Shown in pieces: positions 1-7,635 of a stretch of DNA of 15,692 bases (position 1 is the stretch's first letter; every line of letters begins with the position of its first letter). The stretch covers positions 1 through 15,692 of the forward strand of contig DDXI01000013.1 in the NCBI GenBank assembly GCA_002347475.1. Reading direction: 5' to 3'. The notes under the pieces were generated by a model. It was not told the DNA's origin. It ran no database searches and saw only the letters and a list, made by a program, of their open reading frames with translations. The translations under genes were made by a program, and so were the position numbers. The stretch is from Peptococcaceae bacterium UBA2264. Its GTDB lineage: Bacteria > Bacillota > Desulfitobacteriia > Desulfitobacteriales > Desulfitobacteriaceae.

Positions 1-300
1 ATAATGCTTTTTCACATTTTTATTGTATTTCTCCAATTCAGCCAAGACGTTAATAAAATCAGGTTGCCCAAAATAAACGCATATCTTAGGCAAAACCTCT
101 TTAAGTTGTTGCCGCATCTCTTCTATTTTTTCCACATACAAATCAGGCTGTGTGATATAAAGCAGCAATGGTTTGTATCGAATCCATCCCAGGCAGGCTT
201 TGTAAAAGCGATCGATAATTTGTTTATTATCGGCTTTAATAAACTTCAATTGTATTGGCAGCACTCCCTCTAACAGATGATTATAGGTAGAAAAACCATC
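1..300 (-). pseudogene. C-terminal part of frameshifted glycosyltransferase-like gene, cut by left edge
   Basis: The minus-strand frame whose codons end at base 1 is open over the whole stretch with no stop. It encodes a protein-like sequence beginning around FHDGFSTYNHLLEG and rich in Tyr, Leu and Lys. It continues directly from the upstream gene at 299-1180, but in another frame. Read back to about base 325, this frame gives LRIPCYTFHDGF, which joins smoothly to the upstream SQRKV if the reading frame shifts near bases 325-330. I infer that both pieces were one gene with a net loss of two bases or gain of one. The true C-terminus is outside the window. A plus-strand ORF in the same place is the shadow of this frame. 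Confidence 0.65.
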
Positions 301-1180
301 ATGGAATGTATAACAAGGTATTCGTAACCTTTCTCTGACTTAAGCAAGTGCTTAAAAAAGTATCCTCTCCTCTCGCTCCCACAGGGTTGTAAAATGGGAA
401 AATACGCCGAGGATCGGTAAGGTTAATACCCAGATTCGCACCGGAAATAAATTTAGCATGATTAATTTCTTTAACCTCTATTGGATTATTGCTGGTTAAA
501 ATATTAGTATCCGCATAGGTTACTCCACCATTGCTCATTATTGTTTTTATATTATCCCAGTTAAGAATGTCGTTACTTATAGCCTCGATGAAAGAACGAA
601 AGTCTGTTTCTGTCATCGTATCATTATATTCCACAAATGGGATGGGTGATATATAACCGCAGTGATATCCATGAGTAAAGTCTGTTTGGCCAATAAACTT
701 AATATGGGTTGAAAGAACATGTTGACCTCCCCAAACCGCGTTCTTATGAGTATTTGTTACCGCTACAGGGTATTCATCATCGTCAAGGAAAATCAAATAA
801 TCCATATCATTCTTTATGGCACTGTAAAGCACAGCGTTACGTTGAGATGCATAGCCTTTGCCAAAAATCATGCGTGCTTCTGCAAGATTGATAATATTCT
901 TTTCAATCAAATGCTGAATTTCCTGGTTAATATCGCTTTTTCCAATAAATATAGCACCATCAATATTCTTGGCTAATTCCGGGTGCATATTGATGTAATC
1001 CTTTTTATTAGTTTTATTATAAGTTAGATCATATGCTACAAAAATATTTAATAGTATATTATTGTTATCCACCAAGCCGGATTCTTTCCAATTATGTATG
1101 TAACTTCTCAGCACCTTTTGAAAGTGTTTTCTTCCTGTTGCAAAACCAATTCCAACTTTTATATTTTTTCCCATCGGCAT
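299..1180 (-). CDS. Glycosyltransferase-like protein, N-terminal portion (frameshifted)
   Basis: The product is 293 residues up to a TGA at 299-301. It starts MPMGKNIKVGIGFATGR, a plausible first beta strand of a GT-A fold. FLDDDEYP at about residues 131-138 is a DxD-type nucleotide-sugar/metal motif. GARGEDTFLSTCL at 268-280 resembles the acidic catalytic ED region of GT2-like enzymes. There is no signal peptide or membrane segment, so the protein is probably cytoplasmic. GAAAGG lies about 10 bases upstream of the ATG; the second ATG, two codons in, is an alternative start. The reading frame breaks near the 3' end: the last residues (TNTLLYIP) look out of frame, and the open frame continues in 1-300. 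The acceptor sugar and pathway are unknown. The gene is either a recent pseudogene or affected by an assembly error. Confidence in a GT-like fold is moderate. Confidence 0.6.
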   Translation of the reverse strand: MPMGKNIKVGIGFATGRKHFQKVLRSYIHNWKESGLVDNNNILLNIFVAYDLTYNKTNKKDYINMHPELAKNIDGAIFIGKSDINQEIQHLIEKNIINLAEARMIFGKGYASQRNAVLYSAIKNDMDYLIFLDDDEYPVAVTNTHKNAVWGGQHVLSTHIKFIGQTDFTHGYHCGYISPIPFVEYNDTMTETDFRSFIEAISNDILNWDNIKTIMSNGGVTYADTNILTSNNPIEVKEINHAKFISGANLGINLTDPRRIFPFYNPVGARGEDTFLSTCLSQRKVTNTLLYIP

Positions 1181-1276
1181 TTAATCAAAACCTTTCAAGA
1201 TTTTCACTTTTGAATCTTTTATAACAAACATGTCCGAAACGCTAATATATCTGATTGCATTGAACCATAATTTATA

Positions 1277-2926
1277 CTACCATGCATCATTGTCCGTTGC
1301 TTTGATATAGGAATCAGCAGTAGCTATGCCACCGACTATTGATCTGATGGTTAGCCTTATCCGGGAATCAACGTTAGCCTGCAGCTGGTTTTGAAGTTCA
1401 GCAACCATTCCCGGTTCAAGAGTAATTGGAGTATTTACAGATGTGTAAACATGCACCACGTTATCGATTTGCTCAAAACTCAAACCGACTATCGTAGCCC
1501 CTGCTATTTTCCGGGATAAATAGTTAGTAGTTTCATTTAGCAGAAACTTGTATAAATCCAAATCCTCGCCTTGAAGCGCAGCAGCCACATCTGTAGTAGT
1601 TTTAAGGAAGTGAGTTGAATCGGCATCCTTGGTCAGGATTGACCGTACGATCAGCTTGATGGAGCTGTCAACCTCGTCATTCAGATGCTGCTGGATGCTT
1701 TGCACCTCCACCGGAGTAATTGCCTGAGGCGTTCTAACACTGGCAGTTATCAAAGGGATTCCGTCTATTGTATCCTTGGCTATATCGATTATCTGAGCTC
1801 CGCTTACGTTTTTAATTTGCTCGCCGAGAACCAGGGACACCTGATTCAGGAAATTAGTTTCCTGATCAACCTGACTCTGGCGATTGAGTTCTTCAGCACT
1901 AATAAAAACTGGTCCGTTACGATCCGAGTCCTTTGATATCAGGGAACGAATGATCAACTGGGTATTGGGATTCACCTCAACTCGCAAAGCCTCTTCCAGA
2001 TTTTCTACTCGGGCAGGATCAAATTCCAGAGGAGTTATTACCACTGCTCTCACCTCCAGCCTGCTGTCTGTCTGGCTGTATTTAACATCCGACAGCCGCG
2101 CCCCGGCATAAGTAGTCAGATGTTCTGTCAGCACATCCCGAATTTCTTTGTCCAGCCTGCTTTCCCCTATTATGGTAATCAAGGTCCGGGTCATGAAGGT
2201 TGTGGCTAATAACAAGATAAGAAAACTGATTCCCAGGTGACGTACTACGGCTTTCAGGAAAGAACCGTTACCAGCATGAGGTAATTCAACTAGTCCAAGC
2301 CACATAAATATACTGGCAGCCGCAAATTCAATCGCAATAAGATTAACCAGGAAGAGCAAAAAAGCCCCGCCAGCCAGAATCCAATTTCCGGCTGCTATGT
2401 TTAAGCCACAGGCAGCCAGAGGTGGAACCAGCGCGGTAGCAATGGCAACCCCCGGCAATGCAGGACTAATTTTCTCATCGACTAAGGCATAGGCACCCGC
2501 TAAACCTGATGCCAGGGCTATAAGCACGTCATAAATAGTGGGTTGGGTGCGGGCCAGGATCTCTGATCCAAAATCCGGGTGCAGGGGAATCAGGCCAATC
2601 AGGGCAGCCAAGCTGACAGACAGGATAATACCGGCTGCCTCCGACAAGAGAGCAATCTTTAGTAGGCGGCGATTGCCAGTGGTAAGGCTCAGAGCAATCC
2701 CAAAAATAGGCCCCATTAATGGTGCAACCAGCATGGCCCCGATCACCACGGCAGTGCTATTAGCCAACAAACCCAGGGTGGCAATAATAGCTGATAAGCA
2801 CACCAGGAGATAGTATGAGCCCGAAGGTTGAGAGGGGTCAATAATTCTCTGGAGCGCTCTGGCCCGAGCTTCAGGAGCCATGCCACGGTGTGAATTCCGA
2901 TTAAGCTTCATGAGCCTCATTATCAT
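1277..2926 (-). CDS. DUF389 family membrane protein with three C-terminal repeats
   Basis: This 549-aa protein has a hydrophobic core of about six membrane segments (residues ~37-250) with the features of the DUF389 family: QPSGSYY before the first segment, NSTAVVIGAMLVAPLMGPIFGIA at ~56-78, and the Pro-rich LPGVAIATALVPPLAACGLN at ~157-176. The family function is unsettled. The C-terminal 300 residues hold three diverged copies of one unit (roughly 258-333, 353-434, 460-532), each ending in a V.TP....P..V..L...L...V....L.IRS pattern and probably soluble. The ATG at 2926 is chosen because AAAGGAG lies 8 bases upstream and a consensus promoter lies just before it. An in-frame ATG at 2977 sits inside the -35 box and cannot be used from that promoter. 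Monocistronic by appearance. Confidence 0.85.
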   Translation of the reverse strand: MIMRLMKLNRNSHRGMAPEARARALQRIIDPSQPSGSYYLLVCLSAIIATLGLLANSTAVVIGAMLVAPLMGPIFGIALSLTTGNRRLLKIALLSEAAGIILSVSLAALIGLIPLHPDFGSEILARTQPTIYDVLIALASGLAGAYALVDEKISPALPGVAIATALVPPLAACGLNIAAGNWILAGGAFLLFLVNLIAIEFAAASIFMWLGLVELPHAGNGSFLKAVVRHLGISFLILLLATTFMTRTLITIIGESRLDKEIRDVLTEHLTTYAGARLSDVKYSQTDSRLEVRAVVITPLEFDPARVENLEEALRVEVNPNTQLIIRSLISKDSDRNGPVFISAEELNRQSQVDQETNFLNQVSLVLGEQIKNVSGAQIIDIAKDTIDGIPLITASVRTPQAITPVEVQSIQQHLNDEVDSSIKLIVRSILTKDADSTHFLKTTTDVAAALQGEDLDLYKFLLNETTNYLSRKIAGATIVGLSFEQIDNVVHVYTSVNTPITLEPGMVAELQNQLQANVDSRIRLTIRSIVGGIATADSYIKATDNDAW

Positions 2927-2948
2927 GCCTCTTTCTCCTTTACAATTA

Positions 2949-2977
2949 ATTACACTCCATGGACATATATTTGTCAA
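2949..2977 (-). promoter_or_regulatory. Sigma-A promoter of the DUF389 gene
   Basis: The minus strand reads TTGACA (2977-2972), a 17-base spacer, then TGTAAT (2954-2949). The -35 is perfect and the -10 matches five of six. Transcription would begin near 2942, placing the ribosome site AAAGGAG almost at the 5' end of a very short leader. Confidence 0.75.
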
Positions 2978-3081
2978 AATAACTATTCAGACTAATTCCA
3001 TCTGAATCAAGGTAAAAATCATCAATTTGCTTTGATCAATAATTCCTGGTGTCCTAATGTCCTAATATTGTATCAGGATTA

Positions 3082-4080
3082 TCAGCCAAGCCCGTTTAAT
3101 TTAATAGCCAGGTACAGAATATAAGCTGTCAAAAAAACAAAGCCCCACATCCTCGATATTCTTCCAAAGAAGAATGTTGGAATAAACAGGAGCACAGATA
3201 CAGCTACCATGGAAAAAACGTCGAAGAAAACGTCAGGTGTGATCGAAATCGGATGCAGCAGTGCACTCAGCCCCAGAACAAATAATACGTTGAAGATATT
3301 GCTCCCAATAATATTTCCAATTGCAATATCCTCCTCCCTTTTAAAAACAGCGATCAGACAGGTAACAAGTTCCGGAAGAGACGTGCCAAAGGCTACAATG
3401 GTCAGCCCAATGAACTGTTCGCTTAAACCCAGGGAGTGGGCGATTTGAACAGCGCTGTTGACTGACAGAGTAGCCCCAACAATCAATCCAGCGAAGCCAA
3501 GAAGAAGCAGGAGCATCAGCTTTAACATGGATTCATTTTTCTCTTCTGTTTTATCCCCTGAAAGCACCTCCTGATCTTCAAGATACTCGAAGACCTCCTT
3601 TTCAAATGGAGTATCCGGCTTTTCTTTATCTGCAAGTTGCTTTGATTTCGAAATAATATAGCCCAGGAAAACAGTAAAACCGCCCAGCAGCAAACCAGCC
3701 TCCATCCTCGACAACATATAATTTGTAAATAACATGATGATTAAAGAGATCTGGATAAAGATAGAAATCGGGATTTCTCTTCTGGGTACCAGCGAATCAA
3801 CTTTGAGGGGGAAAACCATTGCCGTGATCGCAATGACTACAGCAATGTTGATAATACTGCTTCCGATTACATCTCCCAGCGTAATTAAATTTGTACCTTG
3901 AATTCCCGAAAGCACGCCAATTGCAGCTTCCGGGGCGCTGGTACCCAGAGCAACGATAAAAAGGCCAATGATAAAGGGTTGTATTTTTAAAATCTTCGCA
4001 ATTTTAGAAGCAGACCCCACCAGAATATCTGCTCCTTTTACCAGCAGCAGTAATCCAATACCTAATAACAAATAACTCAT
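3082..4080 (-). CDS. Calcium/sodium antiporter, CaCA family (YrbG-like)
   Basis: This 332-aa integral membrane protein has two inverted alpha repeats, the hallmark of the Ca2+/cation antiporter superfamily. The first is GLFIVALGTSAPEAAIG with GDVIGSSIINI (residues ~39-79). The second is GLTIVAFGTSLPELVT with GNIIGSNIFNV (~225-265). The GTS.PE motifs carry the ion-binding acidic residues, and both are intact. About ten membrane segments surround a hydrophilic, Glu/Asp-rich cytoplasmic loop at ~146-186. Length agrees with YrbG and similar K+-independent exchangers. Expected role is export of Ca2+ in exchange for Na+ or H+ at the cytoplasmic membrane; the exact ions cannot be told from sequence. 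A GGGGG ribosome site precedes the ATG by about 10 bases. No operon partner: about 100 bases separate it from the DUF389 promoter. Confidence 0.9.
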   Translation of the reverse strand: MSYLLLGIGLLLLVKGADILVGSASKIAKILKIQPFIIGLFIVALGTSAPEAAIGVLSGIQGTNLITLGDVIGSSIINIAVVIAITAMVFPLKVDSLVPRREIPISIFIQISLIIMLFTNYMLSRMEAGLLLGGFTVFLGYIISKSKQLADKEKPDTPFEKEVFEYLEDQEVLSGDKTEEKNESMLKLMLLLLLGFAGLIVGATLSVNSAVQIAHSLGLSEQFIGLTIVAFGTSLPELVTCLIAVFKREEDIAIGNIIGSNIFNVLFVLGLSALLHPISITPDVFFDVFSMVAVSVLLFIPTFFFGRISRMWGFVFLTAYILYLAIKLNGLG

Positions 4081-4628
4081 TTCAGATATGCCCCCAATCC
4101 TTGTACAGTTTCAGAGTTGGAAAACAAATTACAAACCGCAGCAATGGTAATGCTTATTTTTATTATGATAAACACATATGTCACAAAAAAATAATAATCA
4201 CATAAATGACTTACAAAATTCCTATATCCATCATTACATACTTCAATAAACTGCTTTTTCCCTTCTTACACACAAAAAAGAAACCCTTATTGACAGGCTC
4301 CTCTAAAATTACAATTTTATAAATTATCCCCTGCATTTCAGTTCACTAACCTTGCGTTAAAAATTTAACAATTATCAAACAGGAATAAAATACCATCTCC
4401 AACTTGTTCATATAACCTTTTATGATACTAACAGACAACTAGTTTTTCGCAGCCTGTGGAAAGCAACCTCCAATCAAAGAGGTAGTTCTTATCCACGTTT
4501 TAATATCTAATTCTTAGATTTGGACAAGAACTACTTCACTTCTAAATTATAAGGTTTTTTTATGCATAAATATAGGTAAAAAGGCTGTTATTCAATATTA
4601 TTATTAATTTTTTCTAGATATCGCTATT
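4081..4628. other. AT-rich gap without a recognisable gene
   Basis: About 550 bases with no credible coding frame in either direction. The first ~70 bases are the upstream region of the antiporter gene. The rest is AT-rich, and its only clear structure is the inverted repeat near 4456-4534, listed separately. It ends at the remains of a transposase gene. Confidence 0.6.
4482..4534. repeat. Imperfect inverted repeat with nested hairpins
   Basis: GTAGTTCTTATCCA at 4482-4495 is the inverse of TGGACAAGAACTAC at 4521-4534 with one mismatch (a G.T or A.C pair). A smaller perfect hairpin, ATCTAA-TTC-TTAGAT, lies between the arms. Just upstream, GTGGA (4456-4460) with TCCAC (4491-4495) and ACCTC with GAGGT would form a competing stem that uses the same TCCAC. 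It could be the end of a decayed mobile element or a structured RNA. No gene follows closely enough to decide. Confidence 0.5.
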
Positions 4629-5040
4629 ATGCTTTATATTCTTTACTCACTGGCGTTGTATAAAGATTACAAAACGGGCTACGAAACTGTTCGCCAAAAC
4701 ATAGGCCGCTTAAACCTGATTGATTCCAGAACTATTTCTCTTAGTTTATCTCAGTATAAGTGGGCTAAGTTTAGAAGGACAAAAAGCGGGGTTAAACTTC
4801 ACCTTGGTCTGAGGTTTACTGACAAACCGCTGCCGGCTGGAGCCATAATAACAACCGCCAATAAAGCGGATAGAACACAAATGGATTCCTTGATCGATAA
4901 TACTCCTGATGTCATCAATTTTTTGATCGCACTTATGTGGACTAGGCCAAGTTCGATGAGTTTTACCGCCCACAGTTTTAGGGAAGTTGCCATACACCGA
5001 ATTATTAGACGCTTACTTTTAAAAGCTTCCATTTATTATT
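4629..5040 (+). pseudogene. IS4-family transposase remnant, copy 1
   Basis: The plus strand encodes a degraded central part of a DDE transposase: LIDSRTISLSLSQYKWAKFRRTKSGVKLHLGLRF carries the first catalytic Asp (iDSttIsl region). After INF the frame shifts by one base, and the next frame reads FDRTYVD-stop-AKFDEF, matching the FDRGYVDY second-Asp motif. Copy 2 keeps an extra G at this point (AATGTTTTT), so the shift here is a one-base loss. The N-terminal third and the C-terminal YREN/Glu region are missing, and stops interrupt the second-Asp region. The element is dead. The start given is only the first ATG of the open frame; transposase similarity begins near 4677. A plus-strand ORF runs on to 5216, but its end overlaps the baeRF gene and is not transposase. 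Confidence 0.75.
4770..4919 (+). repeat. 150-bp direct repeat, left copy
   Basis: This stretch matches 6299-6448 with two mismatches (4826 A/T and 4879 A/G), in the same orientation. It begins at the TTTAGAAGG codons of the transposase and ends at GTCATCAAT. The distance between copies is 1529 bases. Confidence 0.95.
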
Positions 5041-5095
5041 TTACTCTCTTTAGTCATTTCAAGTTGGGCTTCTCTAATATTCGCAAATCATATTA

Positions 5096-6241
5096 TCAGA
5101 ACCTGTATATAGCAGCAACCCCGGTATCACTTGGCATCCTTTCTTTTGGGAGCACTACTACCTCACCTTTATCTCTCAATACTGATATAACCAAACTGTT
5201 AACGACATCACCATAATCCAGCTTGTCTAAATTACCATATTCTATTTTGCCCGTACTGCCATCAAATTTCCCCGGTAATATCTTATCAGCTTCCACTATA
5301 ATTGTTTTTACTCTTTTTTCGTAAACAGCACTTCCAACCAATTCTAAATCATCAGAGCCCCCAAAATTAGCTTTTGCATTATTATATAAGTCTATTAATT
5401 TATTTGTCTTTTCTAAATAAACAGGTTCGATAATATCCCAAGCATATTCTTTTAATTCATTCAAATTTAAGGAATCGTACGATGCTTCTATACGCTCTTT
5501 CATTAAATATGGATTATTGCTTATTTTATTAAATATGCCTTGATGCTCTGCTAATGAAACCAGGATAAGCGGCAACTTAGCTGATTTTGAATAATTCTCT
5601 AACACAACTTTATCCACATATCTGAAATACTTTTCTATATCTTTATCTACCTCATCCTTTTTCCCACCTTGACCATGAAAAATGGCGTGCCCTGCTGTTC
5701 CTCCATAAGATCCATGTGTTAAAAAAGCCTCAGTATGATTATCACCCAGAACTTCTTCTGCGGTCCTGGCTATTTCAGGGCCAATTTCAATTTCCTCTAC
5801 CCCATACCTATTACCCTCAAACAAAGAGAATCTACTGCCACTTAAACCCAGCAAGTGATATTTTTCTGCAGACTGAAAATATCTGATAAGAGGTTTAATA
5901 TGAAAGCTGCCTGAAGCAATGGCCAGGTTTTCAACTGATCTGTTAAGCACATATACTATACATCCGTTTTGGTTTGCAAGAACAGCCACTCCGTTCAAGG
6001 TTTTATTCCAAAAATCCCTATCATCTTTTAATTCGTAAAGCGGTTTCAAAATCGAACTTATGTCTGCTTTTTTATACTTTTGTTTCAGTGACTCCTCAAT
6101 TTCTCGGATTAAATTTTTAAACACTGTAATATCTTTCTGATTCTCCGGCGAATATCTATGAGTTAATTGATATAAAGAAATACAAGGCTCTCCTTCTTGG
6201 AAAATTATTTCATTCGGAAAATCCTTTACAATTTTGTACAT
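5096..6241 (-). CDS. Bacterial eRF1-like protein, baeRF family 3 type
   Basis: The 381-aa product has the layout of the bacterial archaeo-eukaryotic release factor (baeRF) proteins. Residues 17-60 resemble the family N-terminus (GEPCISLYQLTHRYSPEN.KD...FKNLIREIEE). Then come FWNKTLNGVAVLAN (77-90), FHIKPLIRYF and SRFSLFEGNRYGVEEIEI (~113-153). The middle region has GHAIFHGQG (184-192) and a Tyr/Asp-rich helix. DDLELVGSAVYEKRVKTIIVEAD (297-319) and the end (VVVLPKERMPSDTGVAAIYRF) fit an L7Ae/pelota-like C-terminal domain. Comparative work proposes that baeRFs act at the ribosome in rescue or termination; no role is proven here. The ATG at 6241 is chosen because GGGAGG lies 6 bases upstream. 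The longer frame, starting at 6331, would begin inside the transposase repeat. The gene stands alone between two IS remnants and opposes their direction. Confidence 0.8.
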   Translation of the reverse strand: MYKIVKDFPNEIIFQEGEPCISLYQLTHRYSPENQKDITVFKNLIREIEESLKQKYKKADISSILKPLYELKDDRDFWNKTLNGVAVLANQNGCIVYVLNRSVENLAIASGSFHIKPLIRYFQSAEKYHLLGLSGSRFSLFEGNRYGVEEIEIGPEIARTAEEVLGDNHTEAFLTHGSYGGTAGHAIFHGQGGKKDEVDKDIEKYFRYVDKVVLENYSKSAKLPLILVSLAEHQGIFNKISNNPYLMKERIEASYDSLNLNELKEYAWDIIEPVYLEKTNKLIDLYNNAKANFGGSDDLELVGSAVYEKRVKTIIVEADKILPGKFDGSTGKIEYGNLDKLDYGDVVNSLVISVLRDKGEVVVLPKERMPSDTGVAAIYRF

Positions 6242-6283
6242 AATATTAACCCTCCCTTGTTTCAAACAATATCTTAGTACTAT

Positions 6284-6311
6284 ACTATAAACGAATTCTT
6301 TAGAAGGACAA
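6284..6311 (-). promoter_or_regulatory. Candidate promoter of the baeRF gene, -35 inside IS remnant
   Basis: The minus strand reads TTGTCC (6311-6306), a 16-base spacer, then TATAGT (6289-6284). The -10 matches five of six and the -35 four of six. The -35 lies in the transposase repeat and the -10 lies outside it. Predicted start is near 6277, giving a leader of about 36 bases. Confidence 0.45.
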
Positions 6312-6448
6312 AAAGCGGGGTTAAACTTCACCTTGGTCTGAGGTTTACTGACAATCCGCTGCCGGCTGGAGCCATAATAACAACCGCCAATAAAGCGGAT
6401 AGAACACGAATGGATTCCTTGATCGATAATACTCCTGATGTCATCAAT
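6299..6448 (+). repeat. 150-bp direct repeat, right copy
   Basis: Second copy of 4770-4919, same orientation, two mismatches. Left of 6299 the sequence is the baeRF promoter region and shares nothing with copy 1. Right of 6448 the two copies also diverge. Confidence 0.95.
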
Positions 6449-6600
6449 GTTTTTATTGTCGAAGAAGGCTGAAACACGACGAGATCTACCGACTTACGGA
6501 AAAACAAGTTATGACTGGAGATACTGAGTTGCTTTACGACATGACGATTGATCCTGTGATACTCCAGATTAACCCTGTACATATGGTTAAGTGTGGGAAA
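6299..6600 (+). pseudogene. IS4-family transposase remnant, copy 2
   Basis: It starts mid-gene at FRRTKSGVKLHLGLRF, keeps DRTRMDSLIDNTPDVINVF, and then breaks before the FDRGYVDY motif. In another frame the plus strand continues open from about 6450 to TAA at 6599-6601 with LKHDEIYRLTEKQV and following residues. This could be a later part of the same transposase joined by an internal deletion, but I cannot confirm that. Both ends of the original gene are missing. An 84-codon minus-strand ORF here is a shadow. Confidence 0.6.
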
Positions 6601-6771
6601 TAACTACCTTAATTACGCTGCTTGTTTCACTGAAAAGAAAAGAACCGGATTCCTGTATACACCATATATGCATAAATAAGATAATTACGAGTATGCTTGT
6701 TATTAGCAACATTAGTTTAATGCAACGCTAGTGTTCTTTACTTGTCAATTTCTCTAAAACTTTATGCTAGA

Positions 6772-7635
6772 CTAGTGATTTTGAATATCTTTACCCAAAT
6801 CTTTAACCCATACATTCATATCTTCATAACCACCACTGATATGACAGTTGTTTAACAGCCTCCCACTGTATTTATACCCTAATTTATTTAAAGTTTTATT
6901 GATTCCGATGTTTTTAGCTCTTGAGAGACTGTAAGCCGTAATAAAGCCGTCAGTTTTCAAATCTGCTTCCAGACTGTAAATAATTTCCGATATAATATTT
7001 CTGCCCCTATACTCAGAATAAGTTGCGCAATCAGTTATTTCCGCATTCAAATTTATTTTATCCCTATGTGCAGAAGCAATGCTGATAATTTTCCCTTGTT
7101 CTTCTGCCACTTTGAATAATACTTGCTCCTGCATAATATTTTGAAGGTAATTGCTGCAAAACACCGGTGACGGATATGTCTCAAATACTATTGAAAAAAG
7201 CTCAATCATTTGGGGAATATCATTTTTTACAGCCCTTCTTATCGTATAGCTCCGGTTTCCTATTAGAGCAAAACTATTAGCATTACCCAAACAAAAGTCA
7301 ATTATCCGATTCTGCTCTTCTTCCATTGCTGATTTTTTTCTTTTTTCATCTATGAAAAAAGCCATGCATGTTGCATCTTCCCCCAGAAAATAGCCCTTGA
7401 TAATTCCTTCAATAACAAAACCGCAGGCCAGAAAGTAATCCAGAAATTGTATGCGGCAGTTAATAATAATTTTCCCTAATTTTTCTTGTTTAGCATATTT
7501 TATTATATCCCAGATTGTATTCTCTGACAAACACGAAAAATTGAGTATTTTAAGTCTCTCACTAGTATAGTCTATATACAAATTTACACCTTTATAAGTT
7601 GTATAAAAGTTATTTTGCCATTTGTTTTGCATCAT
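6772..7635 (-). CDS. ablB: Beta-lysine N6-acetyltransferase
   Basis: This 287-aa protein transfers an acetyl group from acetyl-CoA to L-beta-lysine to make N-epsilon-acetyl-beta-lysine, a compatible solute. Residues ~130-280 form a GNAT fold: IRRAVKNDIPQMIELFSIVFETYPSPVF (132-159), the acetyl-CoA loop ATYSEYRGRNI (204-214), and an AblB-like tail SLSRAKNIGINKTLNKLGYKYSGRLLNN with GGYEDMNVW. The N-terminal ~110 residues are the accessory domain usual in AblB. The gene lies directly after ablA and overlaps its last 26 bases, so translation is probably coupled. AGGAGG abuts the ATGATG start, while AGGAGT sits about 10 bases before the first ATG, so the first ATG is preferred; either is possible. 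No clear terminator follows. Expression should follow the riboswitch-controlled ablA leader. Confidence 0.9.
   Translation of the reverse strand: MMQNKWQNNFYTTYKGVNLYIDYTSERLKILNFSCLSENTIWDIIKYAKQEKLGKIIINCRIQFLDYFLACGFVIEGIIKGYFLGEDATCMAFFIDEKRKKSAMEEEQNRIIDFCLGNANSFALIGNRSYTIRRAVKNDIPQMIELFSIVFETYPSPVFCSNYLQNIMQEQVLFKVAEEQGKIISIASAHRDKINLNAEITDCATYSEYRGRNIISEIIYSLEADLKTDGFITAYSLSRAKNIGINKTLNKLGYKYSGRLLNNCHISGGYEDMNVWVKDLGKDIQNH

Noticed and set aside
4..273. Plus-strand 89-codon ORF at the left edge
   Set aside because: The opposite strand is open throughout and continues the glycosyltransferase-like gene; the plus ORF has no ribosome site.
4746..5032. Two minus-strand ORFs across transposase copy 1
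   Set aside because: They are shadows of the decayed transposase, and one reappears in copy 2 only because the DNA is repeated.
6242..6331. Longer N-terminus of the baeRF gene
   Set aside because: It would begin inside the transposase repeat and lacks a ribosome site; GGGAGG before the ATG at 6241 and family similarity support the shorter form.
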